In this document: positions 30,301-42,300 of the stretch, piece after piece | How the letters are laid out: each line of letters starts with the position of its first letter | Numbering within the stretch: position 1 is the stretch's first letter | Source of the DNA: Fragum whitleyi | Taxonomy: Eukaryota > Mollusca > Bivalvia > Cardiida > Cardiidae | Direction of reading: 5' to 3' | Length of the DNA: 64,000 bases | Assembly (NCBI GenBank): GCA_948146395.1 | Contig: OX411544.1 | Span: forward strand, 59,201,642 to 59,265,641 | Notes under the pieces: model-generated | Told to the model about the DNA's origin: nothing | Seen by the model: only the letters and a program-made list of their open reading frames with translations | Databases searched by the model: none | Made by a program: the position numbers and the translations under genes

Positions 30301-33300
30301 CCAGGTTCACCACCTCCTGTCTAGTATAGCCATATCCGAATTCTGCCATTTTCTTTATATGGTCTACCAACTGTGATTCCTCTAATTGTCCAATAAGAGG
30401 TAGTTTAGTTGTCACTTTATCAATGTGAATTCTCCCTGAAAGTCTATCCCGCAAAGTTGTACGAGGTATATTGAAGAGGATTGAGGCCTTTCTAGCAGAC
30501 AACTTCTTCTTCTTCACTTGCTTGTAGGCATTACACAGGGCTTCATATGAGTAGTGTTTAGGTGATTTTGGTCTCTTTTTTGGTTGAGCCTAATAAAAAA
30601 AGAAAAGAAAAGGCAATTTAGAAAGAGTTTCATAATAAGGACTGACAACCTGAAACAGACAAAAAAAATTGCTTGGCCTTACAAATTTGACACGACCTTC
30701 ACGTGATCTTCATTCACAGAATAGTAAACAATGCAGACGAACTGTCAAAAAACTTTGGCTTCGATTTTTTGGGTGAAAAAACTGTTTTTAAAGTGTATGC
30801 ATTATTGGGAATACGAAATTATCATAAAATCACATAATTTGTATCTTTTTTCCGAATACTTACTTGTTTTTGACGCATTTTTGGTCTTTTTTCACTTGGC
30901 GTAGTGGAGTATAAACTGCTCGAAACTATCCGGATATCTGACATGCGCAGACGGAATTCACGCGCGATTTAGAACCAAAACAAAAAACATGGCGAAGGTA
31001 GGTGGCTGGCGAAGGTAGGTGATTCGACGATATATAAACTTCAGAGTTCACAGTTTACTCTTCACACTTCATAGTTCACAGTTTACACTTCACAGTTCAC
31101 ACTTCACACTTTAAACTTTACACTTGGAAGTTCACAGTTCACACTTTAAATTTCACCCTTCATATTTCATAATTTCAAAGTTCACACTCCACACTTCAAA
31201 CTTTACACTTCACACTTCACAGCTCACACTTCAAAGTGCATTGCTCACAGTTACCACTTCAAACATATTATGTTTGAAGCGTGAAGTTTGAAGTTTGAAT
31301 TTAAAAAATGTCATCACCAGTTCAAGCTCAGAGTTCACATTTCAAAGAAAGTATGTTTGAAGTGTGAAGCATGAATTGTGAAGTGTGAATAAAAGAAGTC
31401 ACCACCGGTCTTTCTTAGCTAGGTGACTTTGCCATATTCTCGTAAGTTCAAATCTCCGTAGAGACAGAGACATTATTTTATCCACTATGGTTGAAAAAGA
31501 TAGATGAGAGATAACAGTTACTATAAGTTTATATATACATGTATTTGAGGTTTTTATTATTTATCTTAAAGCTTAGCATTTCTCTCATTTTTTAAATAAA
31601 AAATATTGAGCACATACGCATGTTTGGTCGATGAAATAATACCACCGCAGAATTTTCAACCCGACTGGCCATTTTTATTTGTTCCTACTTCCTTTTCGCC
31701 CACAGCCCCAGTTTTTCTGTCTGCCTACCCTACAAGTTATGATTTACCAGATACGTTTGGTACGAATGTTGACGTCGCTCTTGTGGTGGCGTCTGATGCT
31801 ACAGCAACAGCTATTACCATGACAACGAATACATACTTCGAAATTACAGATAACGGAGATAATACCGGTATAAATAATTTATATCAAATCATTAAGAATA
31901 ATTGTGACCCGTCATGCGAAAAAAGGACCGTATGGGAAGTGCGTAAAGTGTCGATCCTGGTCAGACTGTGCAATTTGCACAAACTGACCAGTGTCAAAAC
32001 TTTTCGCAAATAAGAAAAAATTTTCTGAATCTATAATGATGATTCTACCTTCCTGTGTAATTATTAACGAATTCCACATCCTGATTGACCTATGCTGGAT
32101 ACAATCCATTTTCAAGAAATCTTTTACTTTCAAGAGTTCCAAGATGGTACCTTTTCGCGTGACGAGTCACAATTAATCGAGTTTCAGGGCCCAAGGTTAT
32201 AAAACTTTTCTCAGGCTCAGGTTCAATTTTCTCAAATTCCAGTTTGAGATTAAAGCTGTAATTCTGTTTCACTACTCATTTAAATGTATAAACATAAAAG
32301 ATGATATTAATAAGTTGTTATGAATAACAATTTATTAATATTATCTTTTATTTTCATACATTAATTTTAATTTAAAATTTGAGAAAATTGAGCCTGAGCA
32401 TGAGAAAAGTTCTATAACCTCGGGCCCTGATGACAATTCATTTAAGAGTTTGATTCCTTTTCTTGTAACCCATTGGCTGTGATTTATACAAATTAAAAAC
32501 AGACTAAGCATATCCCGAGTTTTACGACAAAAACCTTGCAATAGGTGCAAATCACCACTGTGTCGTATAGATTTTCACATGTGATGTTTTCTAGATTCTT
32601 TGTAGATGCACCCAAGTTGACGAAGACATTAAATGAAAGTCCGAATTTCTTCTCATTTACATAAATACAATTTGAATTCACTTATCGTGTCTTTTTACAG
32701 ACATCCACTAGTCCGGCAGAAATTAAGCTGGACCTAGTAGTGTGGTATAAAGTTTTTTTCTTGATTGATTCTGGTAGCTTAGACATTGTACATCAAGAAT
32801 CTGACTGATGACATCTTGTCATCATTGAGCATTTTGAGAAAATGGAGATGGCAGCCAGGGTTATCGTAAAATATACAAACTGATCATTAACTTACTGTAT
32901 TTATTTTTCTGAACCTATTTTTTCACTTGTTCTGGTCAATAAGATTCTTGTGTAAACTCACGAAATAATTAGATATCTGAATTGAAATTGATATTTTGAC
33001 TTGTAACCAAGATGGCAGCCAAATGGAATTCTGGATTAGTGAACAGTGTAAAAAGCCATAGTATTTACAGACTTCAACCATGATTTCAACCATTTTATTC
33101 AAGGGCTGAACCATTTTCTTTTTTAAAACGGGTCAAGAAATCTAGTTATCTGATTTGATTTATTTTCGGAAATTGAACTTGGCCGCCAGGAATGCATAAA
33201 TGCAAATGTGTGTTCAAAATATATTGTCAATCTGAAGGATTCTTTTAAGGCCAATTAGACTGAATTCTTGATTGATTCTTCCAGCCAAGGCATTACATAT

Positions 33301-36300
33301 CAAAAGTATATTGATTTTATATTGATTATTGTAATCATTTAGATTTTTTAAAAAATGAAGATCGCAGCCAGGTTTTTCATACAATATACAAGCTTAGCAT
33401 AAGCATGATTTCTACATATTTCTTTACATATGATTTCTTCTTATCTGGGCTAAAAGAACAGGAAAAACGAAACATACTTACATTTCAATATAAATTAAGA
33501 ATTGTAATAAAGATGGTAGCCAAGTGGGATCCTGCGAGTCACATTGAAACCAACTAAAACCTTTAAATAACTTTAGTCATTTATCCCGCAAGTAATTTGA
33601 TCTTGAAACCAATTTTGAAGCTAGGCTCATAAAACCAACCTCAAATTTGAATTTCTGTCTGAAATTGGAAGTCAGCAAGGAAAAATGAAATGTGGATTTC
33701 CACCTAAAAACAAATAAACCTTTCAAAAAGCCAGTTTTTCTGTAAACATGCCCTGCCGAAATAGGTGAGAAAACGACTGCCATAAATAAACTGAAATTGA
33801 TTTTGGTTATAAGGATAGTGTTTAGCAAGTCGAGCTTTTTATAAAAGTTAAAGGCAATAGCTCTAAATGAATTCTTATAATATACACATGCCATTGAATA
33901 ATTAAAATGTATTATTTCTAGTTGATTTTAAATCTGAGATCATGCTTATTTGAAATTTGGATGGATGAAAGCCTTCATCAGGTGTATTTTTGTCGTAAAA
34001 CCCAAAATAAAAGTCAGAAGTTTGAACAATAATGTATTTCTTTCTCTAAATGAAACAAAATTCAAAAGAAAATACCATTTGCTTTTAATATTCAAGATAG
34101 CAGCCACGAATGAAAAAAGAAAGTTTTTTGTATCAGTTTATTTCAAGCCTTTTACATTGTATTTGCTCTAGATTTTGCTGTAGAACTTCCCTTTTAAAGA
34201 TGCAGACTATTCATCGGAATCTTGTAATGATGTTGATTACAGTACAAGTTATTTAAAGTATAATATCACATCTGAACAGAGGAAAAGTTTCAAATATTTA
34301 TCACAGTTATCTTTTTTACCTAGACCATTTCATAGTGTCTGACTCAACCATAGGTACCATGGTTCGATCTCCGGCCAACGCAAATATCTTATGAATGTGT
34401 GTAAACCATTGCTCAAAGCAACGCGTTTTACTGAAATACTGATAAATTGGTAGTTAACCCAATTAAAAAAATCAACTGATATTGCAGCTGTCCCTTTCCT
34501 TACATTTCTTTGGTCAAGCTTTCTGCCAAGCTCAGACAAACATTGAATTTTAATTGACAAAAGATGAATGTTTATAATGATTGTAAAATTGGAATGACAG
34601 CCAAAGAGGCAATTGATTGAAATGATCATTTGACCTTCCTAAGTAAGAATCAAGATGTCAACATTGTATATTTTGGGTTCAACTTGTCGTTCTGAGCGGT
34701 CTCAAGATATCCACCAAAGAATTTAAAAAAAAATGATTGAAAAACACTGTCTACGCTTCTTATTATGTTTTTTTTTCTAATTTAAGTGGCCCATGCATCT
34801 TTTTTTAGTATTTCAATATTCATTTCAATTGCTAAGTGCTAATTCTAAAATCACAAAATTGCGAGATGGCAACCACCATAAAAAACGTAATTTGCTTAAA
34901 TTCAAATACATGTACAGTTAATTTCATCGTGAAATTGACATTTAACTCAATCAAAACCATTCTAAATCGCTCACTCAGCGCTCCATTCATTCATTCCAGA
35001 CACTCACTCAAAGCATTCACAAACGCTCCAAACTCACTGAAAAACTTATAACAACAACTTCGTTCAAAATAAAAATAGCTGGGAAAAAATCGGGATTTCA
35101 CTTAATTAATTGAAATTGTAAGCATCTGATAGGTTATTGAAGAAATGAGAAGCTATCTATAAAACTTCTATGCATATTTTATTAAAGGGATTTAATCAAT
35201 ATTGCTAATTTTGTTCATCCTGAACAAAGTTTGCAATACTGGATTACCTCCCATTAAACTCACTCAAAACTCGCTCCACACACTCATTCAATTTCATTCC
35301 TATATCATTCACCTTGTCAATTTCACGATGTTGTTAACTGTATAATCGTGAGACCAGGAGGGGCACCATACAGGCCTCAAAGCAATATCGCTAATTAAGG
35401 TATGGAATTATTCATTTGACCTCTGTTAAGCAGATCCAAGATGTTAATATGCGTTCTTCTCGGGTCGGCATGGTTTTTAGGGCAAATTTCAAGATGGCAG
35501 CAAAATAACTTAAAAGTAAGAAACACTTTTGTAGATATCCTTCCACTTTGTATCTAAATTTTATCTGTTTTTGAATCCTTTAAGCCATCATTATAAATCA
35601 TGGTCAATCAGAAAATCATTAGATTCTAATTTCGAGATGACAGCCAGGTTTAAAAACAAGAAATGTCTCTCTTTTTCTATGGACCAGTAAGAATCACCAT
35701 ATAACCACTAAGGATTGTCGAAGAGTGATATTTATTTGTTCATTTGACCTCTCTTAGCCTAAATAAGGACGTTTACATTATGTATTTTTGGGTATGACTT
35801 CATGTAAAACTACAAGATTTAAGGGCAAATCAAAGGGTCAGCATAAAGATAGGGTTAACGATGCTGTCGTCCACATTCCTGGCTGCCATCTCAACTAAGA
35901 AAAAATGACTCATGTGACATAAAAATCCGCTTGATAAAAAGAGGATGAAAAGAGAATAAAATCTGATATGAATTACAAAAAAGAAATGAGAAAACTGTGT
36001 AAACTACTATTCACAGTTAAATGTTGCCAAATAATCAACCGTTCTGTTTGGCAACCATCTTAACTGACAAACACAATGTTGGTTATCAATTTTAATAATA
36101 TTGGTGTTTTCCTCTTCAGAAAATGGTAAGTTAGCAGATTGATGGTGATATTAAATACATGTATCAAGTTCATTTAACATTTGTAGTTAACCAAAATGGT
36201 ATTATTCTCAATTCTGTATTCCGGGCTGCCATCTACATAACAAGTCAATTTACAAGCGGTAATGGGGCTTTCAATCAAACTTCAAATAGACAGAAGTGCA

Positions 36301-39300
36301 GCTATAATTGAACCAATTCCAAAGTTTATTTGTCAAATAGAATCAATTGTTCTCTAAAAAACAGTGTTATATTACTGTTTGGCTGCCATGTTGTCTACAA
36401 TAGTTATTGTAGTTATAGTTTCCTTCGTTTTATGGGTTAATTTCATCATAATACTCAAAAGTATGATCTTTACGACAAAACTAAGCTCACAAATGCATAA
36501 AAACCTATCATCAAGATAAGTAAAGTGGTAACATGTACTCGTTCAAGGGGTCCCCGCTGCCATCTCGATTTTCTCAAAATGCTCAATGATGACAAGGTGT
36601 CATCAGACAGATTCTTGATGAGTAAAACTTGGGCTACAAGAATCAGCCAAGAAAAAAACTTTATACCACACTTCTAGGTTCAACTAAAATATGCCATTTT
36701 TCTGCCGGACTACACCCTTTCTTTTGTTTTTTAGAAAATGTAAATCTAGCATTTGTATAGCATTGCTTGATAAGATTTGTTTCTTGTTTCAGCCACAGTA
36801 TCGACCCATGCAAGTACAGCACTTTCTGGAGGATCCGGGACCACTCAAACATTGACGTTTATTGCCACTAATGCAGCAAGTCAAACTAACTCTTCTACAT
36901 ATGATATGAACATTATAAATACGGTATATACAAAATGTTATTTTTCAAATTGAACAATAAAATTTTACCTTTTAATTGAAATCAGTTTTAAAGTTCTAAA
37001 TCTGATATTAATTTTTTGTCGTAGATTTCGACAATAAACACAAAATCTTTCAACACAATGTAAATTTTCTTCAGCAGCGCTACTTTAATTGCCTGTGAAC
37101 AATAAATCTTATAAGTATCAATTTTGCTAAATATAGACAATTTGTGGTGGATTTCAAAGTAACTAATTAAATGTATTATATTCATAAATAAATAGATAGT
37201 CTATCGTACAATAACGCATGTGTTGACCTGATATCACTTGTCGAAGAAACATAAAGTAATATCAGGCGGTGTATTTTTAGAAAACAATTTGCACATTTAT
37301 ATTCATAGCCAGAAATAGTTTCATTTGAATAAATTTTATTTCGAAGGTTTCATTAAAGTTTAAGCTCTAAAAGAATAATTAAAGGACAACATATCATTAG
37401 CGCCTCAAAATATCACGTGTTATCTGCTCTCGGCTGTAAAAAAATATCATAATACGACAGAGCCTTGTCATGATAAATTCTACAAATGTCGACCAGATAA
37501 CACTGATATTTTAAGGCACTTGCATACCATTATCTCTATATATTTTAACCAGAATATTATGATCATGTATAGGCCTATATGTTATGTATCTAATTTTTGG
37601 CGAATCGCCGATTCATTTTAAGAGAATTTATATGGAAACGCTTAAAAAGAGATTCAAATGAAACTTCTTCTAAACATGATCAACCATAAAAAAAGAGAAT
37701 AAGGGACGCACAAAAAGATTTGACCCTGCTCAGGCAACGCAACCATAGGCGTATCTAGGACTTTGAAATTTACACGCATTCAGAAGGCGACAACCAAAGA
37801 ATATATAGGATAAAGGCGATATATAGACTGTGATAAAGATGAATGACCTCCGTCTGCTCTCTTTTTTATGATTTGAGCGCTGGTGAATAATCACAACATC
37901 GTAACTACAGCTTGAATATGCTGTAGTTTAGATGTTATGATCATTCATTAACGCTTTTTATCAACAGATGATTATTTCTTTTACGTACTTGCGTAAATTG
38001 CGTAATGAGAGTTACGCCCTTGGCAACATTGCACAGGCTTACAAGATTCGAGTTTTTACGTTTCTTGCAGTCAAAGGCATGGTAACTGACAAACTATGTT
38101 TGTTTCGTTTCTGTGTATCTAACATAAAATTAAACATTAACTCCGTGAAAATACTCTTTGAAAATATTTTAGTAGTTAATTTTAACTCTTTCACACCAGG
38201 CTCCAACATTGTCTGACCTCCCAACCACAGCCGAGGTTACGGAGGTCGTGTCGGCCGAGGTTCTTGTGTACACGATCACGTGTAGCGATCCTTCAGACAC
38301 GGTATCTTCCAGCCTCGTCTCAGTGACGCCCTCTAACTCACCGAACTCGGAGTTCTTCTTTGTACAGAATATTCCCACTACACCAAGTAAGATATTTAAA
38401 AGAAACACTTTGTTATTTAAAAATTTTGATTTTATCATAGGCTGCACAACTTTTGTTTCCCTTTTGAGGGTTTGCTACTCAACATTTGATGTAAGAAAAC
38501 CCTACTCATTATCGGGACCAACAAAAAATTCAGCGTTAAGAAATAGAGCATTTTAAATGGCAAAGTTCGTAAATTTACGAACTTTTCCACATTTAATGCT
38601 CCATTTCTTCTGTATTTCTTTGTTTTTTAATACATGTATTAGATATTTCTTAGAAAAGTTGTACATAACATTTATGAATAAAAATAGCAAAGCTACACTT
38701 GTACTGTGCGACCACCCAAGGGACCATACAAGAGCGACTGCTTAAGATAGTAGTTTCTTATCAATTGTGCTATTTAAAAATCATTTGATTGCTTACTCAA
38801 CGGGTTTTCACTAAATACGTAAAAAGGTCGCCATTCGTTAATTTTAATTTTAGGAATATTAACATTCTCAGTTACGAAGACCATAAAGTTTCTGAAGTAT
38901 GTCATCAAACAATTACAATTAATGAATAATCCGAATGCCAACTAACGGTCGCGTTATGTGGAAATTAAGACCAACGCTTTGCTAATATTTTGAGTTTATG
39001 TGTTGATAATCAAATTCTATTTGTACTTTGCAGATTATGGTGTCTACGCCCGCTCACAGACGGACACCTCTCAGGGTGTGTTTAATTACAACTCTCAACG
39101 TGATTACGTCGTTAACGTTCAGTGCAGTGACGGCAAAGACGCGTCGACCGGCTCTCTCACGGTCAACATCATACCCAATGAACCTCCCGTTATCAATAAC
39201 GTGCCATGTATGTATTAGTTTACATATATCGATTGAATAAAATGAAGCAGAATCAAGTACATGAAATTAGATAGAAAGTTAGAGAAACGCGTTGTAACGT

Positions 39301-42300
39301 TAGTAATAAAAAATTACATCTTATTATGCGATATATGTACATATACTTATAACATGCCCTTCGTCGCGGGAGTGAAATAATCCCGTTGAATATTTTTGAT
39401 ATTACACGGGTGTTATCACACTAGTGGAATAACTATGCAAATGAGCTCTGAGCGAATAGCAACGCTATTTTGTAACCGCGAAAATGACGTCATAATCTAT
39501 GTTTTGTGACGGCACTTTTAAACGGCGTTATATGCTTCGCGGAAAATTGAAACGTCGACTTTCAAGTTTTTTGACGATTTTTTGCAAAAATTCGGGTCAT
39601 ATTATGATAAGATAGTTTTATTTCAAAACCAGAAGGTCATAGACCCACGAGGTACAAAACGAACATACAAATACAGCATAGCGAACATAGTAATATCAAA
39701 TATACCAGTAAGTGTGAAATTCAGTTTTAGCTTTAGTGAACGACAAACCTGTAAATCAATTATTTATTGAATTTCCTATCAATCCATTTTTCGCCGCCTT
39801 GTTTGAAACGAAAGGACAAGGTGGACAACTGGATTGTTAGGAGATCAATTAATGTATTCATACACATGTAAATCAAATTAGGATGGGATTCATTGAATAC
39901 ATTGCGCGATTAAAAAAAAAATCTTTATTTTACGTACATAAGTGAGTGGATAGGCGGCCAGAAAAACGCAAACAAATAAAGCAGTGTTTACGTAGTCAGG
40001 TCGCACATCCACCTTGCATCACGTGAAGACTGGTAAGTTAATGCAATTAGGGCCTAACATAGAATTTACATACATACAAAATATTTGTCAATAGAAAAAT
40101 ATGTATGGTCGGAACATCTATCCTGACATACGTGAAAAAATGCATATTCATACATCGATGGCTCAGAACGAAGCCGCTGCAACTCCGCGCCGAGCAATCG
40201 ACATGTGTACAAATACACAAAAATGTACACTCACATTAAATATTTATTTATATATGAACAATAGAGACATACAATTGTCCAATGCAAATAACTTATTTTG
40301 TGACCGTCCTGACAAACGTAAAAAATACATATTCATACATGTGTACATATACATACAAATATACACTCGCATTCAATACTTATTTATATATGACCAACAG
40401 AAACATAAAATTGACCAATTCAAACAACTTATTTTGTGACCGTCAACGTTAATGTGTTTCTTATCACGGTGTATATGATAAGAATTATCTTTTTTGAAAT
40501 ATATCAGCTATTGCGATTGTTAAAGAGATGAAGGCAAATGGCTTATGATCACGCCAGTTTTAAATAGATCATAAAAGCTTTGAGAATACACTCTATGAGA
40601 TCTCAAGAAGATTTAGTCGTGATTTTCAAATTATCAAATTTTCTTTTGTGCTTTTCGATGGTTTATCGAGAAATAACGGCAGATTATCACTTGATAATCT
40701 CACCACAAAAGCAGTGAAATTATCAAAAACTTATACCCTGCTTTTCTGCATTTCATCCTATCTGACGTCATCTATGCGGGGCGAAATAAGTGACGTCACA
40801 ATGAACGTTGCATAGCAATCACGCGCAAAATGACGCGCTTTATGAAAATATGTCATAGAAATTTCACATTTTGTCTCTTTTTTTGCATTAAAGAAATAGA
40901 ATAATCGTTTGTTTTTTGTGTAAGATCGATTCACATCTCATTCGCGAACAACAGAAGCTATACCGCCACTCGTGAAAACATAGCTATTGCTGCCCACTCA
41001 ACGAAACATAAATCGATCCTACACTGAAACAAACGATTATCCTCTATATCCCAGAATGCAAATGTTTTGCTTTGTACATTCATTGTACTCGAAAGTGATG
41101 AAATGTAGTGCTATACCCTATAGTGCATATCGGTGAATGGTCCTGATAAACATTGCGCTTCCGCTCTACCTGGTTGATTTTATTTCAAAAGTAACATGTT
41201 TAACTTATTTATATAGTATTTCATTTCTAAGATTAAAAGCTTTACTTACATAGTTACCTAGCCTTTTAATGAGGTTGCAATTTTACGGTTCATGAGATCT
41301 AGAAATTTTTGCATATTTGGATCTTTCCAGAAATATCTTGGAATAAATTGTTTACGAATTTCAACAAAAAGCTGACATTGAATGACGAAGTGATATTCGT
41401 CTTCAAGACTATCACAAAAAGTACATTATCTATCATCAAATGGTATACTGACAGGTTTGTTCCATCTTCCCGTTTCAACACATAATCTGTGTGATGAAAC
41501 TCGAAGCTGGGACAAAGACTTTCTTATTTTTTCAATATTTATTGCGTCTAAGTATGGTAGAAATTTAAGATCGGAAATATTCCTATAGAAAATGGCTCTA
41601 GTAGAGTTATTTAACCGATCTGACCAATTTTGATAAAATTGATCGCGAATTCGTTGTTTGGCCAATGATAAAAAACTTTGAACGTTTCCAACTGTTTGAA
41701 AATACCAGGCATCTGAAAATCCTTACCTTGTGTTACCTTGTGTTACCTTGTGTTGATCGGGGAATTTTCAGTAAACCCCTAAGGTTTGTTATCCCCCTCG
41801 AAGTCGTTGTTGTGATTGTTGTCTCCGCTCCGGTTTAAAGATGAGTACATTTGACATAGCACTTAAGATATAGAATCATTCAGGGAATTCACATCCAGAG
41901 TAAACACTTAATATACATCCGACACATCAAACCTTTGATTGATCCACAATTTATCAATGCCCGATTTAAATTGCACAACATTTTTGGATGTTACCACTGA
42001 ATCTGGAAGTTGGTTCCAAACATTAATTACTCGATGGGTGAAGGAATTGAGTCGAATATTCTTTGTTGCCCTTGGTTTTTCGAGCTTTAAACTGTGGCCT
42101 CTTGTATGTGTATTCGAAGCAATTGAAAATAATTCGCTGAAGTCAATATCATCTATTCTGTGAATAATCTTGTATAACTGGATCATATCAAAACGACGTC
42201 TCCTGTATTCCAAGGTAGGAAGGTTGAGCTTTTTTAATCTCTCTTCATAGGAAAAACCTGCTAATTCTGTGACAAGTTTGGTCGCACGTTTCTGAACATT

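Larger units (their letters stand above)
28103..31416 (-). mobile_element. pogo-like DNA transposon with long array-type inverted termini
   Basis: The ends are inverted: CGAAAGACCGGTGGTGACTT at the left and AAGTCACCACCGGTCTTTCT at the right. Inside each end lie ~250-400 bp of degenerate 9-10-bp GAAGTGTGAA/GAAGTTTGAA units, in opposite orientations (28140-28365, 31040-31390). The inner border GACCTACCTTCGCC is also inverted (28388-28405, 30990-31020). The 8-mer AGCTAGGT flanks both ends (28095-28102, 31417-31424), a candidate target duplication; a TA-only duplication (28102-28103, 31416-31417) can also be read. It carries an open spliced transposase. It lies in gene B's first coding intron, antisense. 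Confidence 0.8.
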
